NCBI GenBank assembly: GCA_907163375.1
Contig: CAJQUW010007876.1
Span: forward strand, 248,001 to 312,000
DNA length: 64,000 nt
Origin: Prostheceraeus crozeri
Lineage: Eukaryota; Platyhelminthes; Polycladida; Euryleptidae
Direction: 5' to 3'
Numbering within the stretch: position 1 is the stretch's first letter; each line of letters opens with the position of its first letter. This document shows positions 33,836 to 45,229 of the stretch, in pieces. The position numbers were made by a program, and so were the translations under genes. The notes below the pieces were generated by a model, which had not been told where the DNA came from, searched no databases, and saw nothing but the letters and a program-made list of their open reading frames with translations.

Positions 33836-34786
33836 TGGTTGCGACAACGCGGATGTGAAGACAAAACTTTTGATTTAAAAGAATTTCATAAATGTTATTT
33901 GAAATGTTTATTTCAATGTCTACGAGTTTCTCTTGCTTATAGAGAAAGTTATGATTTCAATCACAGCTCAATTCTACACAATGATTTTTATTGACTCTAG
34001 AATGCCCTCTGTTAAGAAATAACAAGGACATGTGTAAACTCAACAGATCCATAGCCATTTGAAGAAATGGCCGTTTAACTAAATTTGCTAAGTAAAGAAT
34101 CTCAAAATGTGAGTCAGAAGCAGAATATGTATTTTGTGAGAAGACTTTTAAAATTGATCAAATATGATTGGGACCTCAGGAACATCATCTCCACAAGAAA
34201 CAGAATCTTTTGGCATGAAAATTTCAGTGCATGTTTTGCTAGCACATTATTGAATTGGCACTATAACTCTACCATTTTCTTTCTCTAGGCCTCTATTCAT
34301 CGCTGTGACATCATCTCGTTCAGACTGCTACTATTGCACTGCTGATGGATTTGTCGAAACACGAAGAGTTTTTTACTTGCAGAACTTCAATCGGGAATCG
34401 ATTAACTTCATTCGCTGGTGGAATAGCTCAAATAGAAAAGTTCCACACATCGGAGCGGAAGAGCAGAATACTGTTTTGAATACTGAGTAAGAGACAGACT
34501 TGTAGAAGGCTCAGAAGCAGAAGGTGTAGGCATCGAGCCTTTCGCCTGGGCAAGAACCAGCGCTCTCAGTTTAGGTAACTAACATGCTGAGAGTTGCCAG
34601 TGCATGAACACTGTCCCAGCATTAGCTCACTGATATGGCTTCGTGTCGTGGGTACGGAAGTGTAAAGTAGAGAAGTAAATATTCTGGAAAACACTGACGA
34701 TTCAAATCATTATGAAGACAAACTGTTTTCCTGTCATCGAATGACACTCAAAGAATTTAATACGCGTTTAGTGCGCAGTATCCACA

Positions 34787-34792
34787 TTTATT
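34787..34792 (-). promoter_or_regulatory. Candidate polyadenylation signal of the DESI1-like gene
   Basis: AATAAA on the minus strand lies about 115 bp after the stop codon of the DESI1-like frame, in an AT-rich setting. It fits a short 3' UTR. AATAAA is common by chance here, so this is only suggestive. Confidence 0.4.
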
Positions 34793-34906
34793 GTTATAAT
34801 AAACTTTAGGGAAATATAAAAATTAATGCTTCTAAATCCTGCTTTAAAGATATGAATTTTTTGATATACATAGGAGAGATACTTAGTAAAACCAAGTTTT
34901 TAAAGT

Positions 34907-35404
34907 CTATTTCTGATCTTTCATCAGAGGATAACGACTGAATAGTTTGTTCAGTAAATTCCTCACTAAATGTTCCAAAGAAGTACCAACCAGTTCCCAT
35001 GACATATTTTGAACATCATCGGGGATATGTTTAGACGTCAGCAGATGTATAGCATAATCCGCGAAGTCATTGAATGAATGTCGAAAGAGCTGAAAGTTCT
35101 GTGTGTGAAATTTTTCTAAGCTTATAGATTTCAAATGATTTTTAAAGAACAATTGGTCAACAATGGTTGTTCCATAATCGATGATTTCAGTCGGAGGTCC
35201 AAGAATATTACGTCCTGCGCTACAGAAACATATACCGTATGGTCCATAGAGAAACTCTTTACCAAATACCGCTACAGTGGATAATAGAAGTTCGTCATCA
35301 GTATGTTGGTTCTCATAGCTCGTCAATCCGGTTAAGTAGTCTGACAATTTATACAAATGTAGTCGAACGGGGCTCACTGTGATAATTTGCTTGTCAATTT
35401 CCAT
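34907..35404 (-). CDS. DESI1-like (PPPDE family) protein lacking both catalytic residues, intronless
   Basis: 165 codons from the first ATG (35404, MEIDKQIITVSPVRLHLYKL) to the stop, about the length of human DESI1 (168). Conserved order: VRLHLYKLS for VKLYVYDLS, VFGKEFLYGPYGI for VHKDEFFFGSGGI, ILGPPTEIIDYGTT for LLGPPDSVVDVGST, NFQLFRHSFNDFAD for AYNLFEHNCNTFSN, and IPDDVQNMSWELVGTSLEHL for [20 protein letters not shown]. DESI1 is a cysteine isopeptidase that removes SUMO. Its His38 aligns to Leu in LLLSTVAV, and its Cys108 aligns to Phe in RHSFND. Isopeptidase activity is therefore not expected. The frame is intact and uninterrupted by introns, inside a PDZRN-like intron on the same strand, suggesting an old retrocopy. 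It could be a kept pseudoenzyme or a retropseudogene without stops. The upstream in-frame TTG codon was not used as start. Confidence 0.8.
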   Translation of the reverse strand: MEIDKQIITVSPVRLHLYKLSDYLTGLTSYENQHTDDELLLSTVAVFGKEFLYGPYGICFCSAGRNILGPPTEIIDYGTTIVDQLFFKNHLKSISLEKFHTQNFQLFRHSFNDFADYAIHLLTSKHIPDDVQNMSWELVGTSLEHLVRNLLNKLFSRYPLMKDQK

Positions 35405-35499
35405 TCTAACTGATGACAATCACAAATATTCTCACTATTCAGTTCTTGAATCAGTTTGTACCTTTCAAAACATGAACTCTAAAGCATGACCGACAATTC

Positions 35500-35935
35500 C
35501 ATAGAATTGGATCTTTCATACATCAGGGACTACGAAGATATCTATATAGCTACATAGATACATGCTATGTACGTGGCTATATAAAGTATACCAGATTATT
35601 GCAAAGTTGTAGAATCCTATTTCAGAATCCCTTCTATGTTTGACAGAATTTGTTACCAGGGAAAATCTTGGTAGAGAGGGACTCTATCGCGGATATCGAT
35701 GGTCCTAATAATCTGTCATACTTTATAACGGATGGAGGATAGCTGTACGATAGCTAATAGCTCGTGAAATCATTTGATGTATCCCTCGGGTTAAAGCCCT
35801 CGGGATTCATCAAATAATTTCCCTCTCTATATCCCAGAGAATAACATAGCCATTCTCTATCCATAGATGTCTATGCTCTATCCATTACATAGACATTTTC
35901 ATACGCGCAGCTATATAGAGATCTTAGTCAGGTAG
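35500..35935. repeat. Nested-hairpin cluster H1, copy 1
   Basis: Dense inverted words: TATATAGCTACATAG..CTATGTACGTGGCTATATA; GAATCCTA..AGAATCCC; ATTTGATGTATCCCTCGGGT against CCCTCGGGATTCATCAAATA; and GAGAATAACATAGCC..TATCCATAG. From about 35620 to 35900 it aligns with the reverse complement of about 54710-55030, with shared runs such as ATCGCGGATATC, TGGTCCTAATAATCTG, CATACTTTATAA and TCTATGCTCTATCCATTAC. It is a dispersed family rather than a chance palindrome. Confidence 0.7.
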
Positions 35936-35944
35936 TAAATGCAT

Positions 35945-36605
35945 GAATTACATTTCTATTCCGTCTGTACTAAAAATGCATGCCCAGGCGATTCTATTCT
36001 TTCTATCATATGCCCAGGTGAACTGGCACTCTGCAATCTTCCGATTATCAGCCGCACGGCAAAGCCAGGATAAACAAACGCAGAACAGCTTGCTATGCAG
36101 TCCTTCAGCTTGTTTAGCCATTCTAGATATTTCAAGCTAGTTTGAGCCATTCCTAGCCTTACTGACGAGCTCTTGTAGAGCGAAACGCAGCGTCTCCGGC
36201 TGCCAAGGAATTTTCGCGCTTAATTTGTTCAAGTCTGAGGACATCTTTTCTATTCTAGAAAGGCATGCATATAGGAACATTTCCATGGATAAATTCAGTC
36301 CATCGACGACACATAATGACATAGGCAGTTCGTTCAATTGTGATAAAGGCAATGCAAACTATGCGGTATTGTGCTATTCCTGTGGAGGCTTCATAGCGAG
36401 CAAAAGCACTAATGCCCTGAAATTTCTATTCATCATAGATAGACGTGAATTTTCTATGATGACATGCAACATAGATGTCCCTAAGATTTCAATTCGCGCG
36501 GGCCTTGATGCAGCTATAGAATGGAAATACTGGTCCAACTGGCAATACAGCTCGGCAGACACAGATATTCATTCGTGTTATAATACGAATAATTACTCAT
36601 CCTGA
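35945..36605 (-). pseudogene. Unrecognised coding-like stretch, broken
   Basis: This segment is clearly richer in G+C than its surroundings and codes protein-like sequence on the minus strand, for example SRPARIEILGTSMLHVII, LNLSMEMFLYACLSRIEKM, PWQPETLRFALQELVSK and NRKIAECQFTWAYDRKN. The frame is interrupted, so no intact product is expected. I do not recognise a family. It abuts hairpin cluster H1, so it may be the coding relic of the element that H1 belongs to, or a captured host fragment. A competing plus-strand frame (36225-36605) overlaps it and looks less protein-like. Confidence 0.4.
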
Positions 36606-36609
36606 ATCA

Positions 36610-39125
36610 GGCGTTAATGACGAAATCCTTTGCCATCAGATAGTCGTCATTAAAGTCTTCTTCAGATTGATACTATCCACAATAAAGGAAAGTTTAGCCT
36701 GTAATGTTCTTTGAAAATTGACGCAGTTCCCTTGATTTTAAGCGGCACTTTTGAATTGATTTTCTTCGGTTGGAAAATTCATTGTTGAAAATATATGATA
36801 GGTCACAGTCATTATTTGTTTTGGAGGAAATGACTGGGCTAGGGTTGATAAATAGCAGCTAATCCCTAATGCGCATCACATTCTGTTTGTCAACATCGGA
36901 CCCAGAAATTCCTCTACAAAAATGATGTAAAATTTCTAATTAAACATCATTATCAATGAAGGCTTTTGGGTTTTGAACCTCGTAATTTTTCCGATACCCG
37001 GGTAATTCTGATTGAACAGTGTTAAAAATAATAAGATCCTAAACACGATTATGGGATATCCTCAGTTAACTGTACAGCATCGTCAAAACTCGCCCTACGA
37101 CCACGGGATATTGACTGAATTCCGTACCTCAATATTTGTGGTAAAATTGCAAAGTCATCCATTTATCTTTACTCAATAAACCCTTTGTTTGACATCATAA
37201 AATACATCATGTAAATCCAGCAGGATTGGGAAAAATGTAGTCCCCGTTTGGATTTTCTGATCCCTCATACAGACCACAGAGTGAGTAGAGCACGCATTAA
37301 TTTACCTTGCTAGCCGTTCGATGCCAACGTGCACCGACGGGCTTCATCATCATTCGCATATGTAAATTTTGATCGAAGGAGGAACAAGTTTCCGACACAG
37401 ATAAAAGAAATACAGTTGAAGCTGATCGTGAAACGTTGATCAAGAAATCTATTTTCTCAGTCGAAGACTCCTCATTCCTACTGCAATCAAAACCACTGAA
37501 GAATTATTTTCATTGATCTGTCAACGACAGCTATCGAAAAACCATAGCTTGCATAATGCATGAATAACGTGATGCACATGAACTGACCATCTATTAATAA
37601 GTGCTAGAAATTACATTCTCGAGATATGATAAAATAACAAAAAATAATAAAAACTGAAAATAAATAACTAATGACAGAACCACATAAAATTTGCCATGAA
37701 TTGACGATTTTTCAAAGAACGAACGACCGGTCTTAATTTTGAAGTGGCTGGCAGGGCCGCTGTCTTCGTAGCCGATCGGTCTGCTGACCAAAGTAACCCA
37801 CTCGAGTGAGTTTTGTTAGTTATGTAATCTGGCATTCAGTGAATTCAGCTTTTCAATGGAAAATAATGTTTATATTGAAGCATACTGCATATTTCTCATC
37901 TAGGACCAACAAGGAAATAGATGATGAATTTTTGATTACTGATAACATCTATCGATGTTTCAAGTCAATAAAGCTATGCATGAATAGGCACCAAGTCTGG
38001 AGACTAGCAGTTGAATCGGTCACCGATTCGCCTGAGTGATAATGATCTTATCTGTTACCTTTGCTAATTCTAAAACAACAACTTATGTCCATTTGAATTA
38101 TGACAAGTCATTTACAGTCGATGCAATGTATGGAAAATTTTGACAAACTATTTAGACATGCATCCATCAAAATACGAGCACATGAATGTGTTAGATCATA
38201 AATACAGAAATGCTTCTCATGTGTGTAAATGTGTGATCAACTGCGAAACACATTCGATACATTAATTTCACACCTTAAAAGTAAGCTTCATCTTTCTGTA
38301 AGTGTCCTTTTAAGAATAATAAATGGTAATCTCTCAAGAAGCAGTTGCTCTACTGGTGAAACACAACCAGCCCTCGACCGGGCACCTTGGAAAAATTAAT
38401 AGTCATTTAGAAGGCCGATTTTTTTAAAGCCAATTTGTCAAGAAAATACTATTTCCTGTACCTCAACAATCTCAAGAACAGTAGCAACACTATGATAAAA
38501 CACTGGATGTGCCACAATTGGTATGAAACTTGTCTAGTACTGTAATTACTAATAGTTGTTTATTCACGTTTTTGGAGGCCTCAGTCCGTGTGCTGTCCTT
38601 TTTGCCTCTCGGTAATTGCTTCGTTCTTCTGTGTCCTCGTCTTCGTCTCCGGAGGACGATGTCTCCATGTAATCAATATTATACCTTTCTCCAGCTCGCA
38701 AAATGTTCACTCATCCCAAGTAGCAGCTATTTAGAGAATGACACTAGGCGCCCGAGGGACGCTTCCTGATGACTAATTTTACTAGATTTGTAATGTTCAA
38801 TGAAATTGACACACTTCACATTGAAATTCTCGCTCAATAGCAGCTTCCTAGTCTAAAGAAAAGCTGTAGACTATTCACAGGGCTCATAGCAACTGTTGAT
38901 CAACATGTGAGAACTGTAATAGAAAATAGTTGTACAGAAAAAATAGGCCGGTTTTCATGCCTTCATGCGCTAGCCTTCAGAAGCAATTAATAGAGAAACT
39001 GGCCACCGGCCGGCCACCTCGGAAAAATAAATAATTGGCCGGTTTTTCGCCAGTACGGCAGTCATTGATGTCTTTATAGCATCAGTTGTCTACCATGATA
39101 ATACAAGTGGCATAAGTTCAATGTA
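36610..39125. other. Intronic sequence with weak repeats
   Basis: Mostly unrecognised AT-rich sequence. Two similar GC-rich patches at about 38370-38420 (CGACCGGGCACCTTGGAAAA) and 38998-39060 (CCGGCCACCTCGGAAAAATA) may be ends or copies of one element, but its limits are not clear. Confidence 0.4.
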
Positions 39126-39999
39126 CAATACGCGACAGCAAGTTGGAAACTTGGCATAAATCTACGGACACGTACATTTTTCAACACCTAAATTTTTTTG
39201 ATATTAGGAAATATCGACAAATTTATAAACATCTGAAAGAGAATTTTCGGATCTATCATTTGAATGTTGTTGAAATTGGTGGCTCCTAGAGGCCCATAAA
39301 CCCGAAAGCACCAAATTTTCTTTGACTTGTTTTGACAAGCACATAAATCAATTTGAAACATTCTCCTTGTGATATTCAAAACCGTCACAAGATTGGCTTT
39401 CAAAAAATATATAGTTTGACAGTGTTTTCTCGAAGTTTATAGGCAATATTGTGAAAGTAGTATAGATAGATAATGTGGCGATATTTTCATTTTCAGAATA
39501 TTTCTTCGAAGGGCCTTAAATTTACCCAACAAAAGCAGAAAACACTAGTTTTGAGGTAAATAAATGCCACCAGTTAGTTAACAGCGTTATTTCTGTCATT
39601 CTCGCAACACATTCTGAAAATGAAAAAATCGTCACATTTTCTATCTATACTACTTTCAAAATATTGCCTATAAACTTCGAGAAAACACTTTCAAACTATA
39701 TATTTTCTGAAAGCCAATCTTGTGACGGTTTTGAATATCACAAGGAGAATGTTTCAAATTGATTTATGCGCTTGTCAAAACAAGTCATAGAAAATTTGGG
39801 ACTTTCGGGTTTATGGGCCTCTAGGAACCACCAATTTCAAAAACAATTAATTCAACAACATTCAAATGATAGATCCGAAAATTCTCTTTCAGATGTTTAT
39901 AAATTTGTCGATATTTCCTAATATCAAAAAAATTTGGGTGTTGAAAAATGTACGTGTCCGTAGATTTATGCCAAGTTTCCAACTTGCTGTCGCGCACTG
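39126..39999. mobile_element. Palindromic TIR element flanked by TA (mariner-like MITE)
   Basis: Ends CAATACGCGACAGCAAGTTG at the left and its inverse at the right (..CTTGCTGTCGCGCACTG) are flanked by TA at 39124-39125 and 40000-40001. TA duplications are the rule for Tc1/mariner and pogo-type elements. The arms are about 375 bp each (to about 39500 and from about 39609), roughly 93 percent similar, around a loop of about 108 bp. No transposase is present. Frames in the arms are mirror artefacts. Confidence 0.85.
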
Positions 40000-40004
40000 T
40001 ACAG

Positions 40005-41080
40005 CATGAACTTATTAGTAATTGTTCCACCAGACTTTAGATTTTCGAACCAATATTTTCAAGCTAACCATTTCTTTCGACGAATTGTTTTTTCACTGTT
40101 TCACTCTTTAAATTCCGGTTGACATAGTCTGTAAATTAATCCATTTTGTCAATAATTGACGGTAATATCGAAATCACAAATAGTTTTGATCATCATACTT
40201 ACTCTTTATAGTTCTGCACTTAAATTTCAGATGCACGAAAGTAGCGGTGAAAACGAAGGGCAAAAGTGCTCGCAATTAATAACGGCCGTTTGGTTTGACT
40301 TAACAGAAATAGAATATTTGAAAAAATATTGATGATTTCGGTTAAAATGTTGAAATACTGAGACACAATCGAAACCAGAAAATTAAAAGCACCAACAGAT
40401 AGTTGGATGACGTTAAATAAACGCAATTGTTCAACCCAAGTTTGAAATATTGTGGTGGCAAAGTCAAGTGATAAAGGAAATAATCAAATTAAACCTCATT
40501 AGTTGACAACCGTCCACGAAAAGGAGAGCAATGTACTCGTACTTAGGGGCTTTTCCCACAATCGTCTTTATGACAGTTTCTCACAGGGAATGTGTCAGGA
40601 TAATTTCTTCGTCTTTATCAGAAGTTATTCATGAATGCCTAATGCTCTTAATTTGCTCGCCTCAAACAATACAAAGCCATTGATCCGATGGCAATAAATT
40701 GAGGTAATTTGTAAAGGAGAGAAAATTAAACGATTTGGAAAATTGACACAGTCAAATCAAAGAAGCACATAATTCCCAAACAATCGTCTAAATTTGGATC
40801 AAATTAATGTAATAAGTGCAAATGATATTTTGAAATTACCTCGATTATTATACGCTAGAAGCCGTAAAGATTTTGCATGGTTGCGATTTCTTGGCATACC
40901 GGTTTCAAATACCGTGGTATCCATCATCAGTGGCGATAATACAACAAACGGACAGGGTTATATACAATTTTGGACATGAAATCGATGATGAAAAAAAGAG
41001 ATCCGGACAGTCGCAAGGCAAGAGTACAAATTAAAATCGTCAGTGTGCATAGAAATAGAATGAGCCACGCATTGACAGAA
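40005..41080. other. Intronic sequence, nothing recognised
   Basis: AT-rich sequence without a recognised feature. Confidence 0.5.
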
Positions 41081-41087
41081 ATATCTA

Positions 41088-41640
41088 TCAGCAAACATAG
41101 AAATAGAATTGGTCACCAACTAAAATAAATGTAGAAGTTCGGATGATGTTTGATTGTTCATGAGGTTTCGGCGTGATTTTATGATGAGTGATTCTGCTAT
41201 TCTTGTGTGTTTTTGTTTTTGTCAATATTTTGAAGTTTTTGTCGTTAGGTGGATGGATATGCACAGAAATGTCTGATGCTGGTTTCCCTGTAATATGCTC
41301 TCGAATTCTTTTTTGCAATTGTCGTCGAGTTTCTCCGATGTGACGATCGGGGCATCGTTCACAAAAGTATTCGTACACAACTGAGGAGGACTCTTCGAAC
41401 TTAGTGGGATCTTTGTTGCGGATTAAGTTTTGACTTTTCGAAGTATTGAAGGCTACTATAATTTTGCTGTTTTTCAAAATTTTATTGATTTTGTGAGTAC
41501 GTTGTTTAATTTCAGCGGCTGAGCAAGCAGTGTACGGTAATTTCCAAAAATATACTTCTTTTCTTCTGTTTCATTTACCTCGTTAAATTTTGACACTTCA
41601 TTCCAGTAATTATGCAAAATTTGGTACATTTTTGACGAAG
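41088..41640 (-). pseudogene. Penelope-like element remnant, GIY-YIG end
   Basis: On the minus strand a 129-codon frame holds VVYEYFCERCPDRHIGETRR followed by QLQKRIREHITGK and DISVHIHP. The order Y.(F/I).C..C...(Y/H)IG.T.R.L..RI.EH is the GIY-YIG endonuclease of Penelope-like elements; here the second tyrosine is His. Upstream, YFWKLPYT-type sequence characteristic of the linker between RT and endonuclease is readable with a frame change. It is a different lineage from the palindrome at 51.4 kb and considerably older. Confidence 0.75.
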
Positions 41641-41699
41641 TTTCGTATACTACTTCTGTTCGTCGAAGTCTTCAAGGTTGCTAGATGAAAATTATGATG

Positions 41700-44600
41700 A
41701 TAAGTCTAGAAGAAAAACGAGCTGCGATAAATCCGGTAGAAATCTACAGGTAAAGAAATTAAGAAAATTAAATAGAAACATTTATTTCTCGAAAGTTTGA
41801 ACATTGCCACTTTTTCGAAACATTTTTTCAATGTCAATGAAAAACATCGATTTTCGATGTGAGTTATTATTTGAAAGATGCGAGTCTATGAATATTTTCT
41901 CGATAGTAAATTGTGCAACAGACATCGAATATAGTCTTAAAAGCATGAATGTTATTTAAATACTACTCATTAAATCTTTCAATAGTACAATTTAAGTAGC
42001 ATTTTTGTGTACTATATTAATCATCAGCAAATTTTGGTCATCTTCAAGTTGTTATTAGTCTTTGTTATTTTATTTGAATGTGATTAGATTCATCGAACAT
42101 CATTTTACAGATTGGACTGGTGGGTCAGGCAAGGACTTGAGGAATGAAAGGTGCTCGTTTATTTTATTGATTTAGTAGTTATCACTCCTTTCAGATATTT
42201 AGTGCACTACGGCGGGCTTTTCCTGTCAGCAACAATTATTCTTCATAATTTCGACTTTTTTTAGAGGCATTTGTAAATTCTAAAGCTCCTGGAGGAAATT
42301 CAAGGTCAAAAATTTCTCCGAAAATTCTTTATAATCTTTACCAATGATCACTCAGTTATTAAAGATTTCTAGTGGTGCAATAATACAATTATTCATTTGT
42401 CCATTTGTCTTTGATTTTTGTTCGCAATCTCAAATGGGTTGCGCTTTCAGAATATTAGAAATTTCCTCGACCAACTTGTATCAAAATCAAAATAAATTGA
42501 TTCTGACTGCACATGTTTTTTGATTTTGATATCAATCGAAGGAAGAAAATAATTGCTTTTCTAAATCAAGCCACTAAAGAGCGATGAAATTTGAGCACTA
42601 TTTAAATGGATTGCGTGCCATAATCACGAATGGTTGTATGTGTTGCAAGGCTAGATCAAGGCCTTTGCAATTTGTGGCTGAAAAACTAGTGTCAACCTTT
42701 ATTAAAAACGAAAAAGCAGAAGTCGACTGAGATCCCCAAGAAAACAAGTAAAAATGAAACACAAAATAATGAACCCAGTGGTTTGCCCATTTAAAAGAGA
42801 ATCAGTGATGATAATATCTTTGCTTGTCTTCGAAGAGCGATTATGAGAGAGAGAAGAATATCAAAGAAGTGAAGATCTTTAAAAAATGATTCCCCTTTAC
42901 TTAGTTTATAAATAATATGATTCCAGCTATCAGTATCACAAGACATTTGCAAGTCTGTAACGAAGAGACAAACTGCTTTGAATAATTTTAGCATTAAGTA
43001 CCACATCAACAGCAAACACACATTAGTAATCACAGAGTCTCTCGTTATTTTGCGCGAGAATCCCGACTTGTGTTCGCAAAAAGATTTTATTTCCACCCTT
43101 TACTTACCTTGGTAGCTTTAGTCTCTGTTTTGTTTCTTCTAATATCTAGGTTATTTACTCAATTGTTATTAGTTCATATCTCTTAAGTCTACTAGATTAT
43201 AGGTTTGCATGCTCTCAATTTTTTTCATTAATTTATTACTGTAGAAGTATATGATTTCAGATTTTCTATTTTATAGTCAGTCCATATTTGCACCTAAATA
43301 AGAGTGGACGAAATGCATTGCATTGTGCAAGAATTAGTTTTTAATTTGATCAAAATGAATTTAGTGGCCTTATTTATTTATAAACTGAGTTAAGGGGAAT
43401 CATTTTTTAATGATATATTAGGAATGATTTGTCAAATAAAAATCAGTTGTCAAGTTTAATGCATTATTGTCTGCATACCACAAACTAAAGTATAGTTTGT
43501 AAAAATTATGAATATTAAAATTAAAATAAAAATGTTTATTAATAATAAAAAGGAGTCAAACTTTGGTTTCTTGCCTTTCAGTTTAAAGTGCAAATTGACG
43601 AGCTCTGAATCTTAAGTGACATAGTAGGAATGATTTGTCAAATTCCAATGTCTTTTTTATGTTTTAATTCCAAGTACAAAGCATTTCTGAAATCTGCATA
43701 TTGCATAATGAAATATATAGTGTTAAAATAATTAATATCTAAATTGTAAATATTATTTCAATAAATATTTACAATTATAATGTTTTTATATAACATTTAT
43801 ATGTTTTCAATAAATGGTTGCACAAATTAAGAAGTCAACAAACTGCCCAAAAATAAAATTTCATTTTCCGATAATTATTTTACTGGCATTGAACACCTAA
43901 AGCAAGCCATGCAACTTTTGTAAAAGGTTGTATACTATTCATAAGTAGTATGATATGCATTTAATGTAACAATAAGTTGCACATTAGTCCATGCGATGAG
44001 ACAAAGTGAAGGCCTAATTGTTAAACGTCTCATATACCATCTCTCCACCAACTTTGATCAATCACTTCGCTAATTCCAACCACGCCCATGGCCAGCCATG
44101 ATTCTGCCAGTGACACATCATCACATGGCCCTCAAACATGACTGGACAGATGACCGAGGCGTGCATTGGAATATTGAGCTTCAACGTGCGGATCCGACCA
44201 TAACTACACAGGGTCGAGTCTGGCTGGAGACGAATTGTGCAAAGAGTCCCTGCTCGGCTTCAACTTTGTTCATAACAGAAAAACCGTGTTCCCTTCATTA
44301 CTTATCTTCATCTGTAGCCTTCAACGTCTCATTCCTTTCACATCCGTGTTACTTCTCCTCATGTTGATTCTTCCTTTGATCAGTTACGAATAAGACGATA
44401 ACTATCAAATGTGTGAAAGTCTATTGATCCTCTAAGCAAAGCATTTGCCTTTATTTTTAATTTCGTGGGCGGTGCTTCCGGGTATGACAAATATTTGAGC
44501 AAAGATATTGCATGGTATTGATCTTCACAGCTACATTTCCACCCCACCGCTGTGAAGGATGTAACAATAATGAATAAACCATTAATGTTACATTCCTCCG

Positions 44601-44850
44601 AGCATTTCGTGTGATAATTGTTATGCTACATCATGCGAAAACTATCTTCTTTGAATAACGCAGTTCTTTAGAATATTCCCGTGTGTACTGTAGGAATTAC
44701 CAATCAACGTCTGTAAACAGTCATTGCTTTGCAATTACTTCACAGGTGAAATAAACAGAAAATGCCTCGAAATATGGTTTTAAAGCATTAGCATTGTGTA
44801 GGCATTTGTCCTATTCACAATTACAAGAGGCATAGCCAAGCGATCATTTT
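41700..44850. other. Intronic sequence, nothing recognised
   Basis: Very AT-rich, especially 43000-43900. A frame at 44098-44367 lies in a GC-richer patch but shows no homology I can name. Confidence 0.5.
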
Positions 44851-44856
44851 CATCAC

Positions 44857-45075
44857 CGGCGCTGTGGCCTTGTGGTAGAGTGCTCGCTCGGCTTCCGGAA
44901 GCCCTTGGTTCGAACCTTGGTCGGGTCAAACCTAAGACTTTTAAAATGGCTGCTTTCGGTTTTCTTACTAAACACTCAGCACGAAAAGAATGAGAGTGGG
45001 ATAAATAACAACTCCGCCACATGGAAGAAAGGCTACGTGCCCAATGTGCTTCCGAGTATAAACAAGGGCTCATTT
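44857..45075 (+). mobile_element. tRNA-derived SINE, family S1, copy 2
   Basis: The best preserved copy: GGCGCTGTGGCCTTGTGGTA with A box, GGTTCGAACC B box, then GGTCGGGTCAAACCTAAGAC, and the tail CCACATGGAAGAAAGGCTAC..AATGTGCTTCCGAGTATAAACAAGG. Its perfect B box suggests relative youth. Confidence 0.88.
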
Positions 45076-45229
45076 TCGAGTGGTCAAATCACCTGGGAAT
45101 CAGCAATATGGACATCAGAAAGAAAGTTTCACGACGATTAAATGTCTAGAATTATTGAATATTGAGTTGCTATCTTGGAAAAGTTGAAATGCGCCTGAAT
45201 AACCATTCAACCGATGTTAGGAATCATCA

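Noticed and set aside
36225-36605. Plus-strand 126-codon frame
   Set aside because: It overlaps the more protein-like minus-strand sequence and shows no domain.
39188-39403. Minus-strand frames at 39188-39403 and 39821-40030
   Set aside because: Mirror images in the arms of the TA-flanked palindrome.
44780-45073. Frame with PRFEPRASGSRASTLPQGHS
   Set aside because: Reverse reading of a tRNA-derived SINE head, a familiar artefact of gene prediction.
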